A stretch of DNA of 64,000 nt from Prinia subflava (GCF_021018805.1 NC_086259.1:16697501-16761500), one strand, 5' to 3'; numbered from the stretch's first letter, positions 12,401 to 22,328 are shown. A program made the numbers and translations. Notes: generated from the letters alone by a model not told the origin.

Positions 12401-15400
12401 GTGAACAAACAAAACTTTAATATTGAATAATTTAAAAATATGAAATGAAATCATAATTAGCTTCTACTAAGTGTTCCCACTTTGGCATGGGGCTGGAATA
12501 GCTCATTAGGGGTGGAAACTTTTTTATCTTCTGCCACTGTTAATTAACTCTTAAGCACAATCTGCCTAATTTCACATTTTCAAGGCTTTGACTATGTAAT
12601 AATGGAAAGGTAATATTACTAACATGTTTATTCATAATTAGCTCCAACAAAAGTTGTGTTGGAAATGGACACACAGAAAAACTCCCCTTTTCTTTGTCTA
12701 TGAGAACTCCTCAGATTATGAATTACTTCAGTGTAAAATGCAGAACAGTCTAAACTTAAAACATTATGAACAAACAGGAGGAAAACACTTTGCTATTCAA
12801 GAAAATGTCCTCATTTGTACTTCAATCAGATGGTGCCATGAAAAAATAAACCCTGTGTCTTTTCACTGTGTCTCTTCCATTGCAAGAATCAGGTGAAGCC
12901 TTGCTCTGAGCCTGCATATGCAGACCCATTCGTCAGCTCTGGTTTTTGGCTCCCTTACATAGGACTGTGCTGGTCATCCTGCTCTGCAGATTAAGTTTGA
13001 ACAGCCAGAAAAGCTGCCAAATTCAGCTGTACATTACTGTCCCCTAGCCCAGGGTGCTGTGGCTCTTTGTGTGACCTGTCCTGGAAGCACAGGAGGTGTC
13101 AGTGTGCTGTACCTTCCACGGGCACAGGAACGCTGTACGTCCGTGGCTCCCCTCCAGGGCCGTCTGCTTTGTGGCAGTGGGTTTGGTTGGGTCCCATCAC
13201 CTCAAACATCACCTTCTCCGGGGCACCACGGGACACAGAGACATTCACCTCCAGATCCTCCCCCAGCTGCAGAGTGTGGGAAGCTACTGCAGCCTGAATT
13301 CCAGATACTGCCTCAATTAAATGAACGGCAATACTCGCAGAGATCTCTGTCCCATTCCTGGATGCTCGAATTTCCAGCTGGTGGATCCCTGGGCCTATCA
13401 GCTCTTGAGAGGCACTGCTGAGTGTCAGGTTATGGGGGACAAGACCTTCCTTTGCACTGGATTCAGTCAGTGTCATGTTATCTGCTAACACCCTGTAGGT
13501 TACTCCATTGCCTGCAAAAACACAGATGAAAATTTCTCACAGCTTGTGCAATAGGCCAACAAATTCCAGCTGCTTTGTGCAGCATTCCAGTGTTTATACA
13601 GGAGTCACAAGAACACTGCAGCAATGCAGGCATTTTTAATAAAGTCACTTAAGGTGACAATGAAAATTGATTGTGTGTTTTCTGCTGGGAACATTTGAGA
13701 AGAGAACAATTTGAGAAGAGAATTTGAACATACACTACTGAATTTTACTATTTTTCAGTGCTTATGTGGCTTCCAGGAACTTAAAGTAAGAAAGGAATGT
13801 ACACCAGCAAATGTGTCCAGCTCAGAGTGGAATCCTCTTACTCTAATCAGAGGAGCATTTCCATGAATTTCAAACTTCAAATACAGAAATACTCTGACTG
13901 ACATCACATAGATTTTTGTGACTAAAGTTATTCTGTCAGCTTTATCAATAGGAAAAAAGGGTTTATACTTAAGCTTTAGGTGGTGAAATATCTCTGAGAA
14001 AGAACTCCTCCAGGGGAACTGAGAATTAAATTGCAGGAATACAACAATTAGAGGGAAAGCATTCACAAAAAAGAAGGATTATTTTGCATAACGAAAATCT
14101 CGCTTCCATCTCATGAACATCAATAATATTTATCCTTCCCTTTACATCATGCAGAGAAATCCTGCTCACCTCCACTGAGCTGCACTTGGATGCACAGCTC
14201 CTCCCCATAGGGCGCACGGCAGTGGGAGCTGTTCCCTGTTCCATGCTGGCTGTAGCACCCGGTAATGCTGAGCTGATCCTCCTTATCCTGAACAGTCACC
14301 TGCCTCTGGGCCAACACGTGCCACTCGCTGGTGCTGCACTCCACAAAAACTGTGAACTCCCCAGGAGAGGAGTAGCTGTATGTGAGGTTGCTGACCAGTC
14401 TAGAATAGAAAGAGAACAGCTGCTCCTTGTGGAAGACTATCCTGGGAAGTCCTTCACCTTACACATCCCCAAATCTCATTCATTCGAATGTCATTCCTAC
14501 CACTAAGACAAAATCTGATTTTTAAATGCAGAAGAAAAATGTTTGATCTATTAAAGACAGGATTTTTATGCAATTAAAACAAAAAACCCCTACAGAATGT
14601 CCTTGTCACATTTTAATCGTTATCAAAAAACACTACTTAAACTTAAGGAAATAATATTTGCTCGTAGTTTGGCAATTACTGACAAGTTTTCAGTAATTTT
14701 GAGTTTTAAGATCTGGAATAAATAGTCTTGGAAATAGGAAACACTGGTTATAATAAAAGAAAGATTGTGATTGGCAGCTTAATATAAAATTTTGTATTGA
14801 TTTCAAACCAGGTTTTTGCAGAATCCAAGCCTCTCATGTGCATGTTCTGTTATTAAGCTATCTAGTTTTTACATCTCATTTCTGAGACTTGGCACACTCA
14901 ATAAAGTGCAAGCAGTGCAATGTACTGTTTGTCTGAAGAGAAATGAAGAATATATCTTACGTTAGAGGGAAGTAAGGATCAATGGTGTGACCATCTCCAG
15001 TGCTAATGGTACAGGAAAGATTCCCCGAGTATGGTGAGAGCAGCCAGTTCAAAGTGACCGTGACGTTTTCAAAGACGAAACTTGTGTCTGTCATAACCAG
15101 CTGCAGACCTGCAAAGCAGAATGACAATTCAGTGCCAGTGTTTGTCTACTTTTCTTACAAAATTCAATTAATTTTCAGACACTGAGATCCAGCCTGCTCC
15201 AAACCACAGCTGGTACTGCTGCTAATTTGTGTGCATTAGTGGTGGGAGTTGATTCTTTTCCATGGCTACTAATCAAAATTTTTGTTGGAACATAATTTCA
15301 TCTAAATGTGTTTTACATGTCTGAGTTTTGGGCTTTGCATTCTGCTCAGAAGTCTCAGTTAGGACAGGGAATCTACGTTTTTGTGCCTATTTTCAATGAT

Positions 15401-15858
15401 CACCACTATGCCAGTTTCTTCTCTGAGGATGGAACAGTAATTTTTTTAAGGTAAATATCAATGGTCTCAGTGTTACAGCAAAGAACACAACAGGCTTCTA
15501 GTGTGGGCAGCCCCCTCCCTCTTACCTTCCTTGCAGTGGTATTGAATAGACAAATAGCTTCCCAAAGCTGGACAAGGATCTCCAAAGAAAGTGCCATCTG
15601 CTGCCACCTGGCAGGCCTGCAGACCATGACAGTGGCCTGAAAAGGGAGCATTTCAGAGCAGCAAGTCACTTTTGCCTTTCCTGTCATAACAGCTCAGATG
15701 AAAGATGATTGAGAAACAAAAATGGCAGGAGGAGCAGTATCACGTCTCTGATTTCTAGACAAATTTCCACATCACTTTGACTTTAGTGTGTTGCTTACTG
15801 TGTGACATTTCTTAGCACCATTTCATTTTATTGGAAGAAAGCTGAATTTGAAATAGTA

Positions 15859-15903
<45 letters not shown>

Positions 15904-18900
15904 CAGCGTATGTGTTTTATTTAATTTTGATCGGAAGCCCTAAGAATCACCCTGGGGACAGGCCACAGTCTCAAAGCCCTTGGCTCCAGCAGGGTGGGTG
16001 CCTGACAAAAATTCAATATCCCACTGAATTTTTCAAGGAATCAGGGTGCTCACATATTTTTCTCCTACAGTGACAGGAGCCAGGCACACCCTTGTCCTTT
16101 ATTTGCTCCTCCCCTCCTCTGAATCTTTGCTCCTCACAAAACCCCTCCTTTCCATCCAGCCTCCTGTTCCAACCTCCTCCCTGTCAGAAGTTCTCTGTGA
16201 TTCCCTTCATTTTAGAAATAATCCACTTTCCAAATTTCTAACTGTACTGGAATACAAGACAAAGTATTTAAGGCTCAAGGAACTTTGGTACACACTTTGT
16301 ATTTCTGACAAGCAACGCTGTAAGATCTCACCTGCTACTTCATCCTTGACACTGATCCAGCTGCAGCCTTCATCTGTTTCCAGCTGGAGAGGAGTCTCTG
16401 GCACACAGTAGTGAGGGGTCTTCCGCCCATAGAAGCTCTCTTCAATTTGAATAACTTCTCCTGATCCACACTGGACAGTGGCATTGTAATTATCACAAGC
16501 AATGCTCTGACCAGATTCTAATAGGAGAAAAAAAATCCCAAATATTACCTTTTTGAGTTTCTGAAAAATTCTGCTATAATTCTACTGCATGTCCATTTTG
16601 TTTTGTTTGTCTTTCTTCCCTTTTCTCCCTTTAAAGCTGAACAATTAAAAAATATAAGAAAATTACAAAAGAATTAATTTTTTGTATTTTTTAAAAGTCA
16701 AAATTAATAGACTTATGTTTTTATTGCCTTAAAACATTGAGGACATTTTCAATAAGCAAAAATATTGTAATTATAAAATAAACAGTATTTTTGTGGAAAG
16801 CTCTTAGGATTTGTTTGACCTGAAATACTGGAAGGTTTAAAGTTACTCCTTACTTCCAAAAGAGCTGTATGGATTGCATAATATTCAGGTAATTGCTTTG
16901 GAGAATAGTTTGCATATTAAGTATGGGAGCTGATCCCATTTCTGCTACAGAGGCTCTTTTGTTCCTGTGTGATATTTGACTGACTTCATTCAGCAGGACT
17001 GCTCAGATGGGTAAGGTCATAGCTCTAAATGCATACACCTCATTCTTTGATTAATGTAGGACAGTTAATTATCTTTCAGAATTCTTAGTATCATGTAGTA
17101 ATCAGGATACTTAATAACCTGAAGAGAAGGATGTGGATAACTGCTCTCATATTGGAGTGTTGCAAAAGGATGTTTTTGTTTCAGCTGTCCCAGGTTTAAA
17201 TACATTGTCCTTCTGTTGTTGTTTGGATCATTCCCCCCAAGTTCTTTGAGTAACAGTGCCAATGTGTGCACACTGCAATAACTGTGTGTGCTATTGTTAT
17301 TTAAAGGCTAAAGCTAAGCCTGGCTGTAACTATAGCAACATGATCAGTTTGCAGATTAGAGCTCTCTAAATAAGCTTGAAAAATAACTTGCTGGTAAATT
17401 CTAGTATGGACTATTATCTCATGCCCTTTTTTTTTCTCTTACATGATGATTTCTCACAGTATTTACTGTCTCAGCAACTTTTACATGGAAAGATGTACAA
17501 AACTTAGTCTGTGTTTCTAGTTACAAATCCTGGCTCAATACATTTATATTTACTATAATAAACTGCTAACTTACAGAGCACCAAATGGTAGAATTGCCTT
17601 GATCTGGTCTTGGTTTCCTGGGTAGTGGAATGATGAATGTAGTGGAGGATATTGTTGCTCTTTGAATTTAATGGGCTCTCAGTCAGATCCTATGGTAACA
17701 GATGATAGCTTCCTTACAAACAGACAGTTGTCTACCGTGGTTGGAATGGAAAAATAATTTTAGTCTGTTTTTGCAAGGAAAACAAGCTTAAGGGATTGTG
17801 CTGTCTGCCAGTTTCCTCTCCCCCAGTCATTTTTAATGTTAGTCATCTTCTGCTAAATTTGATGTATAGATATAAACCTCCAACACCCTAAAATTTCATG
17901 AAATGCAATATCTAGGGAGAGAGAAAGAGATACATCAATGTCTCTGTGAGAAGTAGGAATTATAACCCTATGTTTACCTATTCTGGACCATGGAATTCAA
18001 GAGACCAGCACACAGCTGGAGCTCTGGAGCAGCTGCAGGGGAGGGAACTGGGGCAGTGAAAAGTATCTGCAGAGGTGAGACATGCTGGGGATATGGGAGT
18101 GAACTGGGAGTGCTGAGGAGGAGATGTGGAACAGAAAATCAGGATAGGGAACAAAACTTTGTTAGTTTTGCTTATTCCAGAACAACTTGTTATTTATGTC
18201 AGGAGTATGAGACTGCTGGACAGGGCAGTAGCAGTTCTAGGGCTTGTGGAAACCTGTCCTTGCATACTTGATTGGAAGCCTTTTTATATTAGTGAGCCCA
18301 CACCAGACTGTTCTTCCAGTGCTTGTGACCCCAGCTCTAGCTGCAGTTTAAAGTACTCTTGTGCAAAGTGTGAGCAACATAAATTCCCCTCATATCTATA
18401 TGTTGAAAGTGTTCCTTTCCAGAACTGTTTGTTCCAAGTCACAATTCGAGGGACACAATGTCTGTGGATTTTCTGTCTGAACATAGGAAGCACAGGCTCT
18501 TTTCTGCTTCCTTAACCTGGGGAAAACCTTGAATTTCACCTGGTGGAGGGGTCTGAGAAGAAACAAGAAAACCTTGCTCTCACTTTTGCTCACTGCAGGC
18601 TGCAAGGAGTGGTGCCTCTGGAAGCCTGACTGTATTTTTGCTGCAGTTACAAATGGAAATTTTTCTGGCACACATTAATGAGTGTTTTTACAGGGCAGCC
18701 ACACATGTCCCACCTAGCTCAGGTGCCAGGGTTTTGTGGGAGTTTATTCTTGCAGCCATGTTTTCACCTAGCCAGCTTATGTCCAATGAAGATGGGGACA
18801 GCAACACATTAGATTCACTCTCAGATCCATTTCTATTTTACCAGCCCTCTGTTGGAACCCTGGACCTTAATGTCTGGTTTCTGAGCGCCTACATCTCCCA

Positions 18901-20141
18901 GTGATTTGTGGGTTGTTCTTTCTTTGGATCAGGTCTTACACCAGCACCTGGAAAAAGAGCACTTGCTGGGGCTACATGGCTTTTTGGTTGTTCACATTTA
19001 GGAAGATTCATTAAGTTATTTCCCATCTACTTTGAAAGCAATGAGGCAGTTTATGCCCCATTGTGATCACAGCACACTCACTTCACTGTTCCAGCTGTTG
19101 TGTTTCTTACCAAACTCGCAAATGAAGTCGAATTCCTGGCTGCAATTTTCAGTCACACCCCACTGATACTTGGCATTCTTCAGGATGTACCCACATGTGG
19201 ATGAGAAGGGAGATGGCTGATCCTTGTACCAGTTACTGTAGCTTATATTTGAAGTGTCCAGCCAACTTATTGACCCTGTGAACAGAGAAATTGTGTCCTA
19301 AATGTTTATTTTCCACAGTAATACAATTAGAATCAGAGCCTGCAGAGTGGGACAGTAGCCCTGCTCCTACTGAAGCAGAGGTGGTTTAGTCTGGGTAAGG
19401 ATCTTCAATTATGTTTTATATTGAACCTAATGCAATCATGAAAAGAGACATTGCCACTTCCACCTGTGTTCCCAGCCTCAAAATTTCACCATTTCCCTTG
19501 CATCAGACCTTGCAGCACTTCCTAGTGGGATGAATTGGCTTCCACTGGAGACTTAACACAGCACATTTGTTTCACTGGGTCAGCAAGCTGGTCTCATTTA
19601 CCATGAGTTCACACAACCACAAGATTCAAAGGAAAGGGTGATAACATGCAACAAGGAAGTGAAGCAGGCAATTAAACATCTTAATATAAATCTGAAGATG
19701 AAGCAACAAAAGACAGAGGCTTTTCAGCAGATATCTACAAAGGCATTTTTACCATGTTAAGAAAGCATCATGAGCTGATACAATTTTAAAGACATGATTT
19801 TAAAATCACCTACCATCAGTAGTTCCATTCAGCAAGGAGTTTGAGATCAGTCCTATCCACCATTCCTGATCCTCAGCAATATGTTTTTGCAAGAACTCTT
19901 GAGTGTCCTCATTTTGAATAAACACAAGGTGCCCTCCTCCTCTCTCACACCAGCTCTGGGCACTTGTGAAGGTTTGCTGGAGTCTAACAAACTCATAGCA
20001 TGAATGCTTGAAAGCTTGCTGGTCCTTTGCACAAGGGATTCCTTCATCAGTTGCTTCCTCCATGGCCAAGCACACAGCAAGAGAAATCAGAACTGTGACC
20101 CCCAGCCACATTCTTAGCTCAGTGCTGTGTGTTGCACTCAT
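192..20141 (-). CDS. PKD1L2: PKD1L2, polycystin-1-like 2, N-terminal extracellular half (22 exons, partial)
   Basis: This is the 5' portion of a polycystin-1 family gene whose product is a large surface protein; the family combines lectin, PKD, REJ and GAIN/GPS modules with membrane helices. I joined 22 exons on the minus strand: 19814-20141, 19111-19275, 16332-16517, 15526-15636, 14961-15108, 14170-14399, 13113-13511, 11937-12035, 11173-11222, 9971-10076, 9155-9362, 8417-8537, 8024-8165, 7354-7545, 7078-7223, 6413-6607, 5466-5591, 4140-4322, 3030-3154, 2118-2244, 1089-1223 and 192-417. All phases agree and no stop occurs over about 3748 nt (1249 residues), roughly half the length of the human protein. 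Predicted order: signal peptide 1-26, C-type lectin about 37-164, SUEL lectin about 165-263, PKD-like 264-555, REJ/GAIN region about 573-1249. The GPS, PLAT and membrane helices lie beyond position 1. Many N-X-S/T sequons fit an extracellular protein. The family assignment is firm; cellular role is inferred from family only. Confidence 0.93.
1089..1223 (-). CDS. PKD1L2: PKD1L2 exon 21: GAIN-type region
   Basis: Residues 1130-1174, 45 codons, phase 0 both ends (acceptor ctaacag, donor gtaaat). Begins M-V-S-F-A-M-N-P-F and has a glycine-rich middle. Confidence 0.9.
2118..2244 (-). CDS. PKD1L2: PKD1L2 exon 20: GAIN-type region, ends at a GC donor
   Basis: Residues 1087-1129, enters phase 2. The reading frame is forced by exon 19 and runs to D-E-T-V-D-I-R. 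The only donor that keeps frame into exon 21 is AGG followed by gcaagt, a GC-AG type donor. Reading the exon in the other open frame runs into a stop at once. Confidence 0.85.
3030..3154 (-). CDS. PKD1L2: PKD1L2 exon 19: GAIN-type region
   Basis: Residues 1046-1087, enters phase 0 and leaves phase 2 (donor gtaaca). A-L-L-x-G-K-x-P-G-D-E-P is typical of the polycystin stalk before the GPS. Confidence 0.88.
4140..4322 (-). CDS. PKD1L2: PKD1L2 exon 18: helical GAIN-type region
   Basis: Residues 985-1045, 61 codons, phase 0 both ends (donor gtaatt). Helical, with repeated A/L/V heptad-like spacing. Confidence 0.9.
5466..5591 (-). CDS. PKD1L2: PKD1L2 exon 17: helical GAIN-type region
   Basis: Residues 943-984, phase 0 both ends (donor gtaaga). 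Begins L-R-G-L-M-L and continues as an amphipathic helix. The acceptor ccaag at 5592-5596 has a good pyrimidine tract. Confidence 0.88.
6413..6607 (-). CDS. PKD1L2: PKD1L2 exon 16: helical part of REJ/GAIN region
   Basis: Residues 878-942, 65 codons, phase 0 both ends (donor gtcagc). Sequence is helix-like with sequons N-L-T, N-N-S-M-S and N-M-S. Confidence 0.9.
7078..7223 (-). CDS. PKD1L2: PKD1L2 exon 15: REJ region
   Basis: Residues 829-877, enters phase 1 and leaves phase 0 (donor gtacac). Y-L-P-L-G-E-x-x-N-N-F-I-L-x-V-x-I-x-V-x-N-N-F-G is a strand pair typical of the REJ region. Confidence 0.92.
7354..7545 (-). CDS. PKD1L2: PKD1L2 exon 14: REJ region in a GC-rich patch
   Basis: Residues 765-829, phase 1 in and out. 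The acceptor is cccag at 7546-7550; an AG four bases further in would break frame. Contains P-P-x-[15 protein letters not shown] and L-T-Y-C-Y-Y, matching REJ layout. Unlike its neighbours it is very GC- and CpG-rich, with long antisense open frames that are shadows. Confidence 0.9.
8024..8165 (-). CDS. PKD1L2: PKD1L2 exon 13: REJ region
   Basis: Residues 718-765, enters phase 0 and leaves phase 1 (gtaggg). Hydrophobic strand pattern with sequon N-T-S; ends A-F-Q-I-K-V-T as a closing strand. Confidence 0.88.
8417..8537 (-). CDS. PKD1L2: PKD1L2 exon 12: REJ core (C-E-x-N-C, Y-N-W-Y-L)
   Basis: Residues 677-717. Starts [10 protein letters not shown] and ends near Y-Y-N-W-Y-L, the most diagnostic REJ pattern of polycystin-1-like proteins. 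Leaves in phase 0 with donor gtgaga. Confidence 0.94.
8833..9048 (+). repeat. CR1 retroposon 3' fragment (plus strand), PKD1L2 intron 11
   Basis: Matches the avian CR1 3' end layout: G-C-C-C-T-G-G-C-A-C-A-G type core, a 'lysis' stretch ending in aaggtcccttccaaccc, then short direct repeats of the tatgattct type (9015-9045). The 5' end is truncated. The antisense open frames here are products of this repeat. Confidence 0.9.
9155..9362 (-). CDS. PKD1L2: PKD1L2 exon 11: REJ-type region
   Basis: Residues 608-677, enters phase 1 and leaves phase 2 (donor gtctgg). Contains C-W-P-A-W-x-x-C-V and later Q-C-L-Y-V. It sits just downstream (in gene order) of intron 10 and directly before an intron that carries a CR1 copy. 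Confidence 0.9.
9971..10076 (-). CDS. PKD1L2: PKD1L2 exon 10: start of REJ-type region
   Basis: Residues 573-608. Ends in F-L-W-T-C-G, which joins naturally to the A-C-W-P-A-W of exon 11, a cysteine/tryptophan pattern of the polycystin REJ region. The donor is the unusual gtttgt; a gtaaca donor 50 nt further on has the same phase and would add residues. Confidence 0.78.
11173..11222 (-). CDS. PKD1L2: PKD1L2 exon 9: short basic linker exon
   Basis: Only 50 nt (residues 556-572), entering phase 1 and leaving phase 0. It codes a lysine/threonine-rich linker. It rests on a good acceptor (ttaaacag), a consensus donor (gtaagt) and the fact that it alone restores phase between exons 8 and 10. Least certain of the exons on sequence content. 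Confidence 0.72.
11937..12035 (-). CDS. PKD1L2: PKD1L2 exon 8: end of second PKD-like domain
   Basis: Residues 523-556, phase 1 in and out. [15 protein letters not shown] is the C-terminal strand of a PKD-type module. Confidence 0.88.
13113..13511 (-). CDS. PKD1L2: PKD1L2 exon 7: PKD-like/Ig-like extracellular module
   Basis: Residues 390-523, phase 1 in and out; the longest exon here (399 nt). Sequence alternates beta strands and has several N-X-S/T sequons. It contains G-x-H-x-L-E-I-R-A-S, a typical end strand of PKD-like folds, then a second similar module. Confidence 0.9.
14170..14399 (-). CDS. PKD1L2: PKD1L2 exon 6: first PKD-like domain end and linker
   Basis: Residues 313-390, enters phase 2 and leaves phase 1. 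It contains the PKD-fold closing signature Y-S-Y-x-x-P-G-E-F-T-V-x-V, then a cysteine-containing linker that opens the next module. Confidence 0.9.
14961..15108 (-). CDS. PKD1L2: PKD1L2 exon 5: first PKD-like domain, start
   Basis: Residues 264-313, enters phase 1 and leaves phase 2 (gtaagt-type donor). Beta-strand pattern with C-T-I-S-T-G-D-G near the middle, which resembles the D-G-D turn of PKD folds. Two N-glycosylation sequons are visible. Confidence 0.88.
15526..15636 (-). CDS. PKD1L2: PKD1L2 exon 4: SUEL lectin domain, second part
   Basis: Residues 227-264, phase 1 in and out. It carries the family's second motif, G245-D-P-C248-P, then S-Y-L-S-I-x-Y-x-C, which closes the domain. Together with exon 3 this gives a complete SUEL domain of about 95 residues. 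Confidence 0.92.
15860..15902 (+). repeat. Homopolymer run of 43 A, PKD1L2 intron 3
   Basis: An unbroken run of 43 adenines. No target-site duplication or recognisable retroposed body was found beside it, so a plain expanded mononucleotide tract is as likely as a retroposon tail. Run length is prone to sequencing error. Confidence 0.9.
16332..16517 (-). CDS. PKD1L2: PKD1L2 exon 3: SUEL lectin domain, first part
   Basis: Residues 165-227, phase 1 in and out. It shows the start pattern of the sea-urchin-egg-lectin (rhamnose/galactose-binding) family: A-C-D near 171, C181-G, I-x-I-x-x-S-F and the sugar-contact motif Y194-G195-R196, followed by a conserved H-Y-C. Confidence 0.93.
19111..19275 (-). 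CDS. PKD1L2: PKD1L2 exon 2: second half of C-type lectin domain
   Basis: Residues 110-165, phase 1 in and out. It carries the fold signatures W-L-D, N-W and a terminal F-I-C-E-F with the paired cysteines. The positions that hold EPN/QPD and WND in calcium-dependent sugar binders read Q-P-S and W-G-V here, so classic calcium-dependent sugar binding is doubtful. Confidence 0.92.
19814..20141 (-). CDS. PKD1L2: PKD1L2 exon 1: signal peptide and first half of C-type lectin domain
   Basis: Residues 1-110, donor phase 1 (gtaggt). I chose the ATG at 20141-20139 because it has A at -3 and lies just before a hydrophobic stretch (W12 to A26) typical of a signal peptide with likely cleavage near A26. 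In-frame Met codons also occur upstream (near 20207 and 20339) and one codon before W12, so the exact start is open. The lectin fold begins at C37; C48, C65 and the W95-I96-G97-L98 motif are visible. The frame stays open upstream to about 20339, which I treat as 5' UTR. Confidence 0.85.
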
Positions 20142-21644
20142 TTTGCCTTCCAGGACACCACTCTTTTTGCTGCCTTCTTCAAAAGCTTGAGATGTCATCC
20201 TTGCCATGCCATCGGCATTTCTTCTTCCTCTTTGCTGCTTGCCACAATAGCAGCAATAGAGCATGGGACAGAACAGAACTTCTAATATATAATTGTGATT
20301 GTGTCTGGGGGGCGTTGCGCTGTTGCTAAGCCCCTGCACTGACCCTTGTGAGCTCTATTGTACAAATGTCACATCCCATGTGAGATCAGTTTGAGAAGAA
20401 GACATTAAATCATTGCTTTCCTCATGAGCAGAGAAAATAAAGTTGATATATGCTGCTGTTGAACACATGGAAAAGGGAGATAAAGCTCCTACGTCAAAGG
20501 CTTCATTGTGTGAACATTGAAGTTGGGAGGTCTTTACAACAGCAAAGAGATACAATAGTGAGAATAAGAAAAATGAGAAACACAAGGAGTTATGAGATGG
20601 GAAAACACACTGCTTCTCTAGATATATTTAATTGGTCTGGATTGCTTTATCTGTAATAATTATTGTTTGAGGTGCTTCTTTTAGATGCTAATGTAATGTC
20701 TAAAATTATTGTATCATATCTATCCTGCTCTCCTGTTTACACCGTGAAGATTAATCTCAGCTGTTCCATGTAAGCTTCATTTTGAACTCTTGTGTCTGCT
20801 TAGAATTCCACACACTAAGTGAAATGCTCCCATCAGCCCTTAAAAGGTAAGCTGCTCAACTATTTGGAGCTACAGTATTTATACCTGCTGGGAGGCTGAA
20901 GGGAAGGCCATAACTTAAACCAATGATTTAGGAAAGATGAAAATATTGCCTTAATCATCAGAACTACTTGAGAGCCCTATTTGCACATTCCAAAGGCTGC
21001 TGATGGACTTTGGGAAGAAAGCCCAGCAACATTTAGGAGCTGAAATCTCTTAATGCATCTCGAACTTCCTTATAAAAGATATCCATCAGGTTTACAAAGC
21101 CACCAGCTTAGTAGAATCGCAGTACAAATAAGGATTTTAGCTATTGTAATCCTCCTGTCCTCGGCATTAACTCCATTGAGTTTGATGCCATTATTACTAA
21201 TTTATACCACCATAACCTGAAACTGAAAGAACACACACTTATGTTTAGACATGGGTCGGTGAGCCAGTACCACAGCACAGAGGAACCAGTGGTGTTTGAT
21301 GGATTCCTGCATTGCAGAAATGCCTCCTGTATTGCATTTCTGGGCCAAAGGCAGTGCCCAGCCCTGCAGTGTGCCAATCCAGCTCCTAAGCTTTCTGCCA
21401 AAGTCAGTCATTCACTGCATCCACTCAACATCTAAGAGTGAACTTCAATCCCAAGACCTTTATGGACCTCCAGTTTATGGCTGTCTTGCTCAGCTGGAAA
21501 AAGCAAGACTGTTATCAGCATTTTCAAGATAAAGTTAATTGGAAAGTGTTTAATGGGTAGGAAAATTGTGGGGGATGAGAGGAAAGGAGAAGAAAATGCA
21601 CTGTGCTGGATGTCTTTTTTCTCATCACACCTGTAAATCAAGAG
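20142..21644. other. Intergenic: PKD1L2 upstream flank
   Basis: Expected to carry the PKD1L2 promoter (minus strand). AT-rich; a TATA-like tatata stretch near 20284-20291 lies about 145 bases upstream of the chosen start, but such strings are common here. No CpG island and no coding signal recognised. Confidence 0.5.
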
Positions 21645-21650
21645 TTCAGC
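21645..21650. repeat. Target-site duplication, left copy (TTCAGC)
   Basis: Directly abuts the LTR's first TG and is identical to 22323-22328. The perfect match suggests a fairly recent insertion, though six bases say little about age. Confidence 0.85.
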
Positions 21651-22322
21651 TGTTGTGGTGTGTGTTTTTGCTTTGAGTTTCTATTTCATTTGTGTGTTGT
21701 GACAAGCAGTTTGTCTCCCCTAGACATTTCTCCCTCCACTCTTTGTGACAGGCACTGTCTCTCATTTGTATCAGTTTGTTCTATTCTTAGGTTCTGTACC
21801 CTAATTGTTATGCATGCTGTTATATATCAATTCCTTTACTTGTCAGCTGGCCACTCCCTAGAAGTTTCCATATTGGCCCTCAAGCATTTATTCCTTCCCT
21901 AATCTCCTCCTTTCCCAGTTGTCAATCCCCTGTACCCCGCCCCTGTTTCTAGAGCCTTCCCTGCCCATCTTCCCTAATTCGATGTATCATTTGTTATTCT
22001 GTATTGTTCCCCTCCCTTTGTTATCCCCATTGAGTTCTGTACTCCCCGCCTCAGACTCCTCCCTAGGTGTACCCTCATTGTTTGCTTTGTGCCGCCCCTT
22101 CCATAAAACCCACTGTCAGAGCCCTGCTTGAGGTTCTTGGGGCTTTACTCTTCAGTTACCAACACCTTCACTAAACCTCCTCAGTCCTCCCCAAGCCCTG
22201 TCTGGTCTCTGCTTCATCTCTGCACCCCAGAAAGCGACTGCTGAGAGTGTCAGTCCCAGGGTGGGGAGGTGTCACAGCCCTTGCTGCCCTGTGCCCTGGG
22301 ACATCAGGAGCACACACCAACA
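21651..22322 (+). mobile_element. Solo LTR of an endogenous retrovirus
   Basis: A 672-bp LTR bounded by TG...CA with matching inverted ends (TGTTG at the start, CAACA at the end, extending imperfectly to about 12 bases). It is flanked by a perfect 6-bp target-site duplication, TTCAGC, at 21645-21650 and 22323-22328. Inside are a TATA-like CATAAAA at 22102-22108 and a variant polyadenylation signal ACTAAA at 22170-22175, which set the plus orientation. A 6-bp duplication fits class II (alpha/beta-like) elements. No internal retroviral genes remain, so this is a recombined solo LTR. The subfamily is not identified. Confidence 0.88.
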
Positions 22323-22328
22323 TTCAGC
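22323..22328. repeat. Target-site duplication, right copy (TTCAGC)
   Basis: Directly follows the terminal CA of the LTR and is identical to 21645-21650. Confidence 0.85.

Noticed and set aside
20142..20339. In-frame Met codons upstream of the chosen PKD1L2 start
   Set aside because: They would put a long hydrophilic stretch before the signal peptide; kept as an alternative only.
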